Origin: Perca fluviatilis
Lineage: Eukaryota > Chordata > Actinopteri > Perciformes > Percidae
DNA length: 64,000 bases
NCBI RefSeq assembly: GCF_010015445.1
Contig: NC_053118.1
Span: 15,730,437 to 15,794,436 of the forward strand
Direction: 5' to 3'
In this document: positions 1-11,906 of the stretch, piece by piece
Layout: every line of letters begins with the position of its first letter
How positions within the stretch are numbered: position 1 is the stretch's first letter
Translations under genes and position numbers: made by a program
Notes under the pieces: generated by a model
What the model was told of the DNA's origin: nothing
The model's database searches: none
The model's input: the letters and a program-made list of their open reading frames with translations, nothing else

Positions 1-897
1 AGAGTACAGTGTGTGGAAGGGAGAGTGTGTGTTTTTTGGCTGTGTTTCTACTAGATCAAGAGCAAAAAATAAATAGTATGTGTGTGCCACTTTTATGTGA
101 GGATTTGAGAATGGACATATGGAGACTACAAGGCAGACTGTATTCTTTTCAGTAGTAATGGACTATCAAAGGGCATTTGGGGAATAGATGGGGTTTTATT
201 TTGCAGGGGGTCAGATTAGCAGCAACACAGAGACCAAGAGAGCTTTCATTGTACTGTGAATGATACTCACTGTAAGTGCTGCTGTCTGTTTTTTGGCAGA
301 GACTGAAGATATATGTCCCAGACACATTATGCAACAAATAATGTTACACAAAAGGCATTCAACAAGAATATAAAGTTGCATATACAAAGACCAGACTCTA
401 AATCTTATAGTCTAACCTAACATCTCTATTTAAGGGATCAACTTGCCACATTAGGGACATTCAGTTACCATTCGAGGCAGGGTATTTCAGGACTTTTTAG
501 CTCAGGGCCTAGTTCTGTCTCTGGGTTTAGCCTCTTTGAGTCATGTTACTTCCCATGTCATATGGGAACTCGTAGCCCTAGAAACCATGGGGGTAATTGA
601 TGCATACTGCTCTGTGTACAGAACATTGGTGGTTTTCTGGTCTTGTTGTCCTGTAAACATGGGGAGCCATTGAAATATTTTGCCATTTTTTCCAGACTTT
701 AATTTAACAGGACGACTCACATCAGGCACTCTGAAGATTCGCCTCCAGCAGCAGGAGTCTCTCAAATTGGAAATTGGAGGTAAAATAAATCTAAGATTGC
801 TTCCCTCCCTGTAGAGTCCTGAAAATGGCTGCAGGGGAGATATTAGAGAGAGGGCTGAGAAGGAGAGTTAGATGGATAGAAGGCAGGGGGGCAAGAA

Positions 898-898
<1 letters not shown>
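1..898. other. Non-coding, no gene seen
   Basis: Unique AT-rich DNA. Open frames here are short (under 75 codons) and have no recognisable domain or convincing splice-site context. No transposon terminus was recognised. Confidence 0.6.
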
Positions 899-937
<39 letters not shown>

Positions 938-960
938 AGAGAGAGAAAGAGAGAGAGAGA
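899..960. repeat. (GA)n microsatellite
   Basis: About 60 bases of nearly pure AG dinucleotide with two one-base phase slips (AAG, AAAG). It lies in a broader purine-rich stretch from about 830 to 1025. The open frames over it encode only Arg/Glu or Leu/Ser runs and are artefacts of the repeat. Confidence 0.95.
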
Positions 961-2149
961 TAAGAATGGCAACAAACAGAGAAGGTGAGAGGAAATGGAG
1001 GGAATTGTAGAGAAAAGAAGAAAGATAGAATTAATGGAGCCTTATTCACTTTAGCCATCGGGGCCTGAAAAAGTCATTTTACAAGTAAAGGGTTCTGGAA
1101 CCTCCAGTGCATGTCAGCGAACATGCATGAGTCTGGGTACATGTCTGTGCTTGCAGATGTTTCATGGATTTCACAGTACATATTCCTCCAGTCGTTGTGG
1201 GAGAGAGATGATTGGACACACTTAATCGCGGCATGCCGTAGTCCCATGAACATGTGTCTCTGAAAATGAAACAAGGTTTATTTGATTCAGATGAGCCAAT
1301 GTGGTGGCAGGTGATCGGTCACACTGCACACACATGAATGCAGCACTTGCCTCTGCCTACACATGTCCTTACATGAAATGTGCTGGTTAGATTATGATCT
1401 AAATGTGTTACTAGGTCAAGTCTCAGAGATAGCAAGATGCATGTCCAATTGATTGGCCACAACAATGGAAGATGAACTCAATGCCATGTGATACAAATTT
1501 ACAGTGTCTATGGGTTGTCAGATACTTAAGCTCTGATATGTATGGAACACTTTAAGGCAATTTTTTCCAAGGATTATGCTTAATATTTGACACAAAACAT
1601 AACATTCAGAATAGCTACAAGGCACACTCGAAATACAGTTGACTCATCAGGCATCTCTATGTTGCTCACATTTAGGCAACATTTATGGGATGTTCCAGTA
1701 ATCTACAGTGATTGACAGAGAGACAGAGAGGAAGCTTAAATGGGTGAGTAAATGCAAGAAAACATACAAGCTAATTATTGAATAATTATTTTAATTGAGA
1801 AATTATTGTATTTAATCTAATTGTGGTTCTCTAAATAACTGTCAAATCCCAGGGGAAGAAAGATGACAACACCACCGCTAAAGGAAGAAAACAGGAAAAA
1901 AAAACTTCCCTGAGGCCATGTTCAATCAGTGGACATCATACAGATTACTGCACCGACCCTGGAGAGGAATGTTGGGACTTCTCCTTCAACTATAATGAGA
2001 CAGGGAGTCCAAGACCTGTGGCAAATGTGCTATAATCATGTTCCCCAGCAGATTAATCATATATATTTTGGAGTCTTCCTTTGGCACCACTTTAACTGTC
2101 AAAGATTTGACACAAGGCACATGATAATTCAACTCTCAGGACTTGTAGG
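961..2149. other. Non-coding, no gene seen
   Basis: Unique sequence with no microsatellite or transposon end recognised and no plausible exon. The open frame from 1929 on the plus strand runs into the transposon at 2159 and has no protein-like motif. Confidence 0.55.
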
Positions 2150-2158
2150 AGGTTGTAA

Positions 2159-2618
2159 TAGTCTATATCGATGTTTAATTTCCAGGATTGTTCAGGTGCC
2201 AGCGGAAATTCCGCCAGATGTCCCCCATTTTGGTCGGATGTCTGTTACCTTCCGCTTTCTTTGTGTTGGTATTCTAAACTCTGGTTGATTTCTGAGGACT
2301 ATGGTTAAGTGCTCCTCAAATCTCTGCAGGGTAAATCCAGACAGCTAGCTAGACTATCTGTCCAATCTGAGTTTTCTGTTGCACGACTAAAACAACCTTT
2401 GAACGTACACGTTACACCAGAACAAGTTCCTTCCCGTGGCAATTTTGCAGAGGCACCGTTGCTCCGTCCGGCGGTTTTCTCCACCCAAGACGATTTGGAT
2501 TGGTTTAAAGAAATGCCAATAAACCAGAGCACGTTTTTCTTCCATCCCTGAATGCTGTGTGGACTAGACAGACCCTTCTCCGCAGCGCTGTGGAGGAAGG
2601 TCTGGCAATGCAAGACTA
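2159..2618 (+). mobile_element. Non-autonomous DNA transposon (MITE), TAGTCT ends, copy 1
   Basis: A 460-bp element defined by comparison with the second copy at 44340-45901 (opposite strand). It starts TAGTCTATATCG and ends GCAAGACTA, so the terminal inverted repeat is only about six bases (TAGTCT/AGACTA). It is flanked by a 9-bp target-site duplication with one mismatch: AGGTTGTAA at 2150-2158 and AGGTGGTAA at 2619-2627. Both copies share the end-proximal blocks GGAAATCCGCCAGAT-like (left) and GGAGGGTCTGGCAA-like (right). There is no coding capacity; the open frames on both strands are chance. A 9-bp TSD fits Mutator-like elements best, but the ends are too short to assign a superfamily; hAT (8 bp) is the main alternative. 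Confidence 0.85.
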
Positions 2619-2627
2619 AGGTGGTAA

Positions 2628-3219
2628 TAACTGGGCCAATGCAAGAGGAATGTCAGAGTTGTTTTACAGAAATGCACAATCATTTCAGTTTTGCTACTCA
2701 TAAACATGTGTCATTTCAACAAACAAGAAATGGTGTAATTACTGTGGTGTGGACATGCTCTTGAAATGAGACAAAACTATGTTCTCACATTATATCTAGC
2801 CAGGTAAAAATGTGTCATGAAAAAATAACCTTGGCCTTGATGACAGAAATATTCTCAAGCATAAATTCCCTCGCTTTAAATATGTACATTTACAAACTGT
2901 CACTTTGCACCTGATCCCTCTGTCAAATATTCACATAAATGCGCACACACATTCATCCCTTCCTCCCTGAACTGAACACACTTCTACTCTCTTTTACCTA
3001 CTTTCACACACATACAAACACATGTTCCATAATGTACTAATGTTTACCCTTTTTCCTTAGCACACACAGTTGCATTTTGCTGAGTGCCTTGGAAGTAATT
3101 TATACTTACTTTTCCATTGCAATGAGATTATAACTGTGTCATCCAGTACTGGCTAAGCAGTGCTGGTGTAACTGGAAGCATGATGAAAAAGGACAACTGG
3201 GTCTTTTTTCCCACTCAAG

Positions 3220-3226
<7 letters not shown>
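2628..3226. other. Non-coding, no gene seen
   Basis: Unique AT-rich DNA with scattered CA-rich words leading into the microsatellite at 3227. Nothing gene-like was recognised. Confidence 0.55.
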
Positions 3227-3264
<38 letters not shown>

Positions 3265-3300
3265 ACGCACACACACACACACACACACAACACACACACA
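3227..3300. repeat. (CA)n microsatellite, interrupted
   Basis: CA dinucleotide array with CG substitutions in the middle (ACGCACACGCACGCACGC) and one AA slip near the end. These interruptions suggest an older, stabilised array. Confidence 0.95.
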
Positions 3301-6222
3301 CCAGCCAGACTGTTAAACTCATATCAGCAGAGGCTCACTGGATTAACATATCTGGGTGAGATAAAGAAGCAGACGATGGTTACTTAACTTTGACTTAATG
3401 TCTCCCATCTGCCTCTTTCTATCTCTTGCTCCTGCTGTCTGATTGTCTTTTGTCGTCCCTTCTTTCTGTATAACTGAATGGTCTTTTATTCTCGCCCATG
3501 CTCATTTTGTCTCATTTTTCTTCACTTTCTCTGTTTCTCTGCGCCACTTCATTTCTCTATCGTTTTTTTTTCCCCTCCCTCCCTCTCGCTCTTTCTCTCT
3601 CCCTGCTTTTGGCAGATGATGATATCAATGAAAGCACATTGGTATGACAATACATTTCTTATCATATTGCATCCACCGCGAGGCTGGGGATTATCTATTT
3701 GTGCATTAAACTGGTCTGTCTCCCAACGCACATGACTGACACTGCAAATCGAGGACATCTACCAATGTAAAGTACATTTACAAAGTCCACCTGCACACAT
3801 AGACACACACAAAACACTAAAAAACAAAAACCGGCACAACAGAGGACATATACGCAATAATCACATACAATTACACACCAAAAGACACAAATGCATATGC
3901 ATAGACATATGCATAACACGCACAGACACAGGGATAAACAAAGTTTATACTCCATGCTCAAGAAATGTCACAGATATATGTACATGAGATAGAGGGCCGT
4001 GACATTTTATTCCCATTTTTGGAATTTTGGATTATCCAGATAAGGATGAGATGGAAAAACGTTGCAGGGTGTCTAGACAGCATATCAGCATGGTTTAAAT
4101 GAGATATTCCTTAGTCCCCTAGTTTCCATGCATGTGTAAAATACCAATTGCTTTCCAAAGTGTTAGTTATATACTGCACAATGGAAAACTGCAATTATTA
4201 TTCTGTATACAACTTGTATTTCGGTGAATTACAAATAAATATCTTATAAAAATATGCCAGTTTGCAATGAACTAAACAAATGAATAGACATTTTACAATG
4301 ATAATCATCATCCCCATCGTGTACTACAAGCAATTCCTTGTTAAATGTACGACAGTAATGCATGTTGGAAAAAGCCTCATTGTGGATGCATTAGAAATGT
4401 GCTCTTCTGTAGTACATTAAGGCACAGTTACTCACATTCGTTTGGCCACAAAGGGTATCAACTTTCACTGTGTTTGTGAATCCATGTGCCCATCTTTATG
4501 TGTTGCTGTGTGTCGTTTTTGAGTTGAATTTAATTAGATTACGTCCATCATAGATTAATAAACTATTGGTATTTGAAAGTCTAAGTCAGTGTGGAGTTAT
4601 CCTTCCCTGATTGCCTGATTTGAGCAGCCGTTGTTTTGTATTGGAGCTGGACATTACCAATCACCTTTGATAATGAAATCAGCATACATTACATTCCACA
4701 ATTTCACCTCTTGTACAATTTGAGTAACAGTGATCAATGGACAGTAATGTTCAATTTAAATCAATTGCAGTTCAAAATGTCACAGTCATACATAATAATA
4801 AGATTGACCCAGGAGTAATGGTTAAGAAACCAACTGCATTGAAACATATGAATCTCCATTCTAGAGTAACTTAGTGCTTTCATTTGTTAGAGCCTAATGG
4901 TGCTATTAGGCAGCTCATTGGCATTTGCTGCCCCACAGAATGAATGCATGCATATGGCTGTTCATCCCGAAAGGGGACACACTTGTACAGGCACCAACAC
5001 AAACATACATAAACACACATACAGTCAGTAATACATTTGGCTGCACTCTGTAGGCATAATGATAATTTATTCAGTTCCCTGTCACCTGTCAGGGTAATTG
5101 AGATTTGCTTGCTATACTGACCACCCATACTGTCTGTCTGACTAAGTCCCTAGGGTAAAATAGTGTTTATGGATGCAGCCAGATACAGTGATTGAAAAAG
5201 ATAGCTACTTATTAAAAAGGGTGTACAGGCATGTTCTGTACATGCCTACAAGAGTTTACGTACATACATGTGTTTCCAGGCACACATTGATGACTGTGGA
5301 TCCTGCAATGACACAATCATTTTGCTGGATGGCTGCAGAGACGCACACAAACATGATCACATCAACAGAAATGTACACATTTATACATACACACCTGTAT
5401 GCACACATGCAGAGAAACAAGGACTAGGAATTTAATAATTCTGTTAGTTGCACAGTGACACAAATATACAATGACAAAAACTACCCTTTCACTCACCGTC
5501 ACATGCACATATACAGTATAAGCATGGCAACTTCCATGGCAACAAGGTGAAGTCATTGTTGGCAATGCAAAATGATCTTCAGTAATTTCACCAATGATGT
5601 AATTCCCAGTGGAGTATAGTAAATGCAAAATGGAAAGTGTTGCATTAAGGGCACATTGTGGACAAGCTCATTCTTTAAGTTGATTTGCAATTATCTTTGA
5701 TATATGCTTATAAATAAGTGGAGCTCCACCTGTCAGACTACTGTTACTATGCAACTGACTGCCTTAACATATCTTACTTCCTCTCTGGGCCCCTGTCTCT
5801 ATCACTTCTCTCAAATTTCAAGATGCCTCTCCTTCTCAGCCATTTCTTCCTTTCCCTATCAGTCCTTCTTTCCCTCTAATTTACCTCAATGACGGATTCC
5901 CCACCTGCTTCAGATAATAAGATACTCCCACTGGCCTGCAAGACTCATTCCCCCAGCATCCATCACTCCCCGAGTCACATTACTGCCCTTTACAAGCACC
6001 AGGATGTTTTTCTCCTTAATTGTAGCCGCATACATACCTCACCCCCCAGTAATAATAAATGGTCTTGTCCTCCATTATGGCCATTAGGGAACTCACACTG
6101 AGAGTAGCATGCCGCCCACAGTGAGGAGGGCTTGTTTGGAGTCGAGCATTGTAGCCAAGGAGTGGAAGGATGTCTCTTCGTTCTGGAAACACATGTTAGG
6201 GCCTCAGTATCCTGACTAGGTA

Positions 6223-6228
<6 letters not shown>
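3301..6228. other. Non-coding, no gene seen
   Basis: About 2.9 kb of unique sequence. It contains a pyrimidine-rich stretch at about 3405-3612 and loosely CA-rich stretches at about 3790-3935 and 4975-5020. No exon-like frame or transposon terminus was recognised. Confidence 0.5.
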
Positions 6229-6274
<46 letters not shown>

Positions 6275-6275
6275 T
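6229..6275. repeat. (TC)n microsatellite
   Basis: About 47 bases of TC dinucleotide with a single A interruption. Confidence 0.95.
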
Positions 6276-9200
6276 TACAGTGTCTCTCTTGCTTTGTCTC
6301 TTCCAGACAAAAACCCTCAAGTAAACACCAGGTTGGATGGGAGAAGAGCATAAGAAAAGACTAAGTCTCCAGGGACTGAGCAACATTATATGTCTGCAAC
6401 CAGATGTCTCAGACAGCGAGCCAATTTCTACCCAAAAATATGGCAGCAGCTAATCTGGCCAGAAGATGGCAGTATGTTCCCATCATACTGCAAACACCGT
6501 GCCCTATACTGTAATCTTAGAAAAGCAGGATGCTTCACAAAAAAAAGGTTGAAGATTGGATGCACAGTAGGGCTTGAATGAAAATGTAGAGGTTGAATGA
6601 CTGACCGTCTAAAAGCCTATGCTTGTTACTCTTCTGGCATTTATATAGTGTTGGCACTCTGATCATGCAAACATTTTGAAATGTCACAACAGTTACTAAT
6701 TACAGCAAACCTGATGTTTGATTTTAGGTGGTGATGTTACACTTGTGTTTAGTTGTAAAAGCCCAAGTAGTGCCAAAAGTTCAAAATTAACTTTGTTTCA
6801 TATTCCGTACTATAACGATGTTAAATTGCATAGTCCCTGTCAAATAAAAAAAATTCAGGGTTGAAACCTTATAACTCAGTTACTTAGTGAGCATTACGTG
6901 AACACATGGAAATGTTATTTGAAAAGCTGAAACTACACAGCAGGGTGCATGAGTCATTTTATATTTTGCTCACTATGGTGTATAGCAAGCATATTTTGGT
7001 CCATGCTGTTTCTTAGTTCTTTTGCACATGTGGCTGATGGACATTTATGAATGAGGCCACTGTAAATAGAAAATAGTACCAGTGGATATCTGCAGTGTCT
7101 TCATTTTCCATCTGAAACTAACTGTTGTTGTGATGTAGAAAACTGGTGATGTCATCCTCTCCTGTGAAGAGCAAACAGGTGGAGGCTAGGATGTGGAGTC
7201 TAGGGATATTATGTTACGCTTACTGTTTATTGATAACACTGCTGTCAGGTAAAATCTGTCAAATGTGTCTTTACTTGTGGAGGCGGTAATGAACCATTAT
7301 TTTGCTAATTAATATATATCTGTAGCCTGGAGGAACCAGCATTTTTTAGCTTACTGTATGACTCTTTGCTTATTAGAAGCATGTCAATATAATGAATTGC
7401 TTTGCATTCATCGCATCAATATTGGTAACTACGTTTTGAGGATATGTTGCTGTTTGGGCTTGAAAAGCCCATTGGGACAGCATATGATATTGGTCTATTC
7501 AAACAATTTGAGAAAATCCTCAATTTTTTAAATCTTACTTTTTGCAGAAAGTGCAGAAAACATTTAGTATTCATTTAGCTGATATTTAACTGTAGTCTGT
7601 GTTCTTATTTATGATTAGTAGCCAATTTCTTGGACTATTTTGCAAATACACAAGACTCCATTAAAAGTCCAACACACACTACTTGATGTTGTGTCCTTGT
7701 GCCTTTTGCTCTTTAACAATGACCCCATTTTCTTTATAGATTGATTTCATGTGTTACAGTGACACATTTCATATCTTTTTCAGCAGGCTGCTGTCATGTC
7801 TGTCGCTACATGTGCCTCATACCAACAGGCCAATTTACAGATGGTGACACGAGAAAAAGACAAGGAAATCATTACGGACAGATTCATAAATATCAGCCGC
7901 TCTGTTTCTTTTAATGGTCAGGAGTCAGAAGTTTAAGGCATGGGAGTCCTGGAGCTAAAAGACTCAAGGATAGATCAATGTCAGTCGTTGGGGGGAATGA
8001 AAGCCAGTATGGTGGAAAAAGAGGAAAGAAGGAAGGAGCTTCAGGCACTGAAAAGTCATATCATAGAGTCGTCAGGGTGGGCTGTGGTGGTTTCAAATCA
8101 TGAATTCTTTAATGTACTAAGTCCAAATGGTCCCCTGTGCCCCCGCAGTGCCTTGCCTGGCAGTCTGAAAATAATTGAGGACTTGAGCTAGAGCAAAAGG
8201 AGGGGTGAGTAAAGAGAGGGAGTGAGGATGCAGGACAGGGAGAGTATAAGAAGGAGAATGAGAGAATGAATAAATGACAGAAAAAGAGAGATGGAGACTC
8301 TGCTCTTTACAAAAATTACCTTACCTCTACACTTACACAGGTCTCTTGTGACTCATGGGCCGTCATCTTTTCAGTCCTCCAGCCCCTGTATCACTCACAC
8401 TGATGATAAGCTCTGGTGGAAGGTGGAAGGTAATCTAGTGGCATTTCATGGAACGGACCTCAGAGGAATACTTCTTTCATCTGCGGTCATTAATCGCAAC
8501 ATCCAATCACCTCGCTCGTAGATCAATAGCACAGTCGCTGTGCTAAAGAAAATGAAGGCATGAAAAGTGATGCTGAAGTATAAAAACATGTGGCATATGT
8601 TACCCCTCAGCGAGTTTACAGCTGGCTGGGTCAGTGAGTTGGTGCCGTGTGGCCGATCAGATCATCGTGAATGAGCTGATCTAGAGGTTTGGTTGCTTAG
8701 GCTGTGATTAAGCACTCAAAACTGCTTGCATGGCAACTTCTGATAATCCTAGATTGGAAGTTTAATTTCTTTCTGTGAGTGTGCTTCTTTTTTACTTCTT
8801 TGGAGGATCAAATTTAGGAAAGGAAATGTCCCTGAAAAAAGTGTACTGGCATTTGTTTAATAATGTAAACTGCTACAAGGCTGCTGCAGTAAAACCAGGG
8901 TTCTAAAACCAAGGTTAAAAACATTGCTCTGGGCAGCAATCCTCGATCAGTGCTGTTTGGGAACCTTGATAATTGCCTTTCCTGGTTTCTCAGTTCAGTG
9001 AGTACCGGCCACTAACTCTCTTAGCCGGTTGGGTGTTCATTAGAAGTCCTTATTCAGTAGTTAGAAGGGATATGAGTTTTCAGCCAGCCCATTAAAGGCC
9101 AAATGTCACCAATTTAACTGTGCGCAAGGCTCATAAAAGAAGTCATGCATGCTATTGATGTTCAGTACCTTTCCATTCTTCATAACGAGCTGCCTGCACA

Positions 9201-9715
9201 GAACTGCAGTGTGTAGAATGGATATCTCTGACTTTAAATAGTTAGATAATAAGCGTGCCTATTCCATTACAATTGTATGTCTGCATGCTATAGATACTTA
9301 AGTATTTTAACCCTTGTGTGTAAGATTGACACACTCACTTGGTTTGGAAAGACTGATTTATATAAGGTATAATCATTGTCCTGGATCAGCCTCAAAAAGC
9401 AGCAAAGTAACTTTAATATCCCAATTTGCACTCTGTGTATTGATTGTTTATGGTGTATATCTAGAACTTCTATAACAGGTAGGATCTTTTTTTCACTTTT
9501 ATTTATTTATATTCACAGTATTGATTGGTGTTTCACCATGTTGTGTTTTAGCTCCCTGTTATCTACTTAACACTGTAAGAATGTATGGGTCTATGGTTGC
9601 AAGTAAACATACAAACATTTGCCAATCAGCTAAACACAAAGTACAGCTTAAGCTGAAGGGAATGTCATTAGTTTTGCAGGTATTTAGTCATAAACTAAAG
9701 TATTGGACAATTTAA
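6276..9715. other. Non-coding, no gene seen
   Basis: About 3.4 kb of complex, non-repetitive AT-rich sequence. Short open frames such as 7940-8191 have no recognisable domain, and I see no transposon ends. Confidence 0.5.
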
Positions 9716-9718
9716 GGT

Positions 9719-10260
9719 TTTGAGCTGATGATGGCGCTGAAAGAAAAGTCAGGGGATCACCAAAGTTATTACACTTTATCCTGAGGGGAACATGGATTGG
9801 TGCACCAAATTTAAAGGCAATCAATCCAGTGGTTATTCAGACATTGCACAACCTCATGATGACTTTAGAGGAAAAGTCATTATGATACATTACGTGGAAA
9901 TCTGAACAAAATTTCACTGGATAAGTGATACCTTGCCTTGACCTGCTGATGGCGCTAGAGAAAAGTCCAGGGATCTCTGAAGTCATTACCATTCCTCTGG
10001 GTATTTGTGGTAATCTAGTTAATGGTTGTTGAGATACTTTACTGTATGTAACCCAAGACTGTCAACATGCTGGTGACGCTAGAGGCAAAGCCAGGGTATC
10101 CCCACAGTCAGTAGGAGTTCAACTTCTAGCTACCATGGATCTCTGCACAAAATGTCTTACCAAAGCATCATGTACTTTTTAAGATATTTCAGTCCAGACC
10201 GAAACAGTGGACTGACCGATCGACTAACATTTCCATCCCTAAAACCATGCTGATAGCATG
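9719..10260 (+). repeat. Degenerate interspersed repeat with about four internal units
   Basis: The motif 'ctgatgatggcgct' followed by 'agaggaaaagtcagggatc' recurs in diverged form near 9725, 9857, 9948 and 10070. Each occurrence is followed by a stretch ending in words like 'gagatatttca'. Units are roughly 90-130 bases. The array ends with 'gtggactgaccgatcgac' and 'ttccatccctaaaaccatgc', a 3' end I recognise as common in teleost genomes. No TSD could be placed and I cannot assign a class. The copy is old, because the units differ by many substitutions and gaps. Confidence 0.6.
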
Positions 10261-11870
10261 TCTATACAGCAAGCGAGCACCATATTAGCAAGCAACACAA
10301 GAAACATAGCATTTCTTCCAATCTGCTGCAATAGTGTATAGTAAACTGCAACAACATCAACCCAAATACACTTACTCCATGTGTTCAGCATGAGGGGACA
10401 AATAACCCACATCAGCAGGCCTCTCAACAAACCCACAAGGGAAGAAAGAAAGAAAGAGATTGGGTTATTCCAAAGATGAATGTGCCTTGCAGCTTTTGGG
10501 CACACAATACAAAACCAGCGAAAGGGAACATCGGCATCATTTGATGAGGCATTCCAAATGTCTCGAGGGGACTGAATTGCCAAGGGCTAAATGACAAATA
10601 TATGTTGTTGGTGGTAGAGAGTGATTCTGCTGGCTGCCCTTAGGTGCTCTGTGGCTGCCAGCACTATTCCATTTGTCCTTGAAGATGTTGGCTGAAAATG
10701 TTGTCATCTGCTTGGGTTGTCTTTTGTGCCTGGTTTGACAGTACCTACTCTAAATGTCTCGTCTCTTGGTCATGGACTCTCACTCCTTTAACTCTCTATG
10801 AGGTTGTCTGTATTTCCTGCTATCCTTCTCCATGCTTGGGGCACTTCTAGTCTTTCTATCACATTGCCTTGTCTGAATATGCAAAGCTAGACAAGCAAAA
10901 ATACATTTCTAAGATCGTTAAGTCCCCAAATATGATCAAAACCTTGTAGCTAAGGGTTTAAATCTCCTTGTGTGTGCTGCAGTTATTGAATAGAATCTGC
11001 AAAAACACTATAAAATATGTACAGTCAAAGGCCACACTATAAACTTAGGGGTGGAAAGTTTAACCCTTACAGTCTTCAAGTTAAAGTGTGCTTCAGAAAT
11101 GCAATAAAATTCTTATGAAGCAGTTCCAGCATAATGTAATACAGCTGCCTACACACATACAAACTTACAATGTTCATAAACTGCACCATCTATACTATGC
11201 AAGACATTGTTCCCATTTCAAAGTTTTATAATTCAAGAAGGCTCACACTTACAAAATGCATGGAAATGAATAATTCTTTGTGGGGAGACTTACGTACGCC
11301 TTTCTTTTTTTACCTACCTATATGCCTGAATTATTGATATAAGTCTCAGAGAATTTCTTTTCTGAACACATTGTGGATTATCTATGCATATGCCTAAAGA
11401 CAAAACAACATTGTAAAAACCTTCATCAGAGAGTGAAAGCGAGAGAGAGATGGAGTTTGAATATTTACAGTCAGTTAATGACATTTCCATTCTGTGGGCT
11501 TGTCAGAAATAACAAAGCCTTGCATTTACCCTCTGCATCTGCTTAAGTCTCTTTTCCTCCTCCCTGTGCCCCAAGTGGCTCAGAAATCCTACTTTATAGC
11601 AGAGAGGTGTCAGAATTTTAAACAGGCCCCGTCTTTATCCCCCTGCTTCCCCGAGCTCTTTCCCTTTAATTCCTGGAAGACTAGGCCACGGTCGCCTTTT
11701 AACCCTCACCTGCTCCTCTGCTAGAATAATGTTGGCTTCTCTCTCTACTCTGTGGGGGAGGAGGGTGAGGGGAGATAATGAAGAGAGGGGGGAAAGGGGA
11801 GGTATGAGGGAGAGGAGAGTGTTCCAGGCAGAAGAGAAAGATAGGGTTAAGATGGGTGGGAACGGGTGGG

Positions 11871-11872
<2 letters not shown>
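10261..11872. other. Non-coding, no gene seen
   Basis: Unique sequence. The 114-codon minus-strand frame at 10239-10583 begins inside the repeat ending at 10260 and has no recognisable domain. The last 130 bases are purine-rich (GGGGAGG words) and lead into the TG array at 11873. Confidence 0.5.

Positions 11873-11904
<32 letters not shown>
11873..11904. repeat. (TG)n microsatellite
   Basis: A clean TG dinucleotide run of about 16 units. Confidence 0.95.

Positions 11905-11906
<2 letters not shown>

Noticed and set aside
899..960. Arg/Glu-rich and Leu/Ser-rich coding frames
   Set aside because: They are translations of a GA dinucleotide repeat.
1929..2288. 119-codon plus-strand frame
   Set aside because: It crosses the left boundary and TSD of the MITE at 2159 and has no motif, so it is chance.
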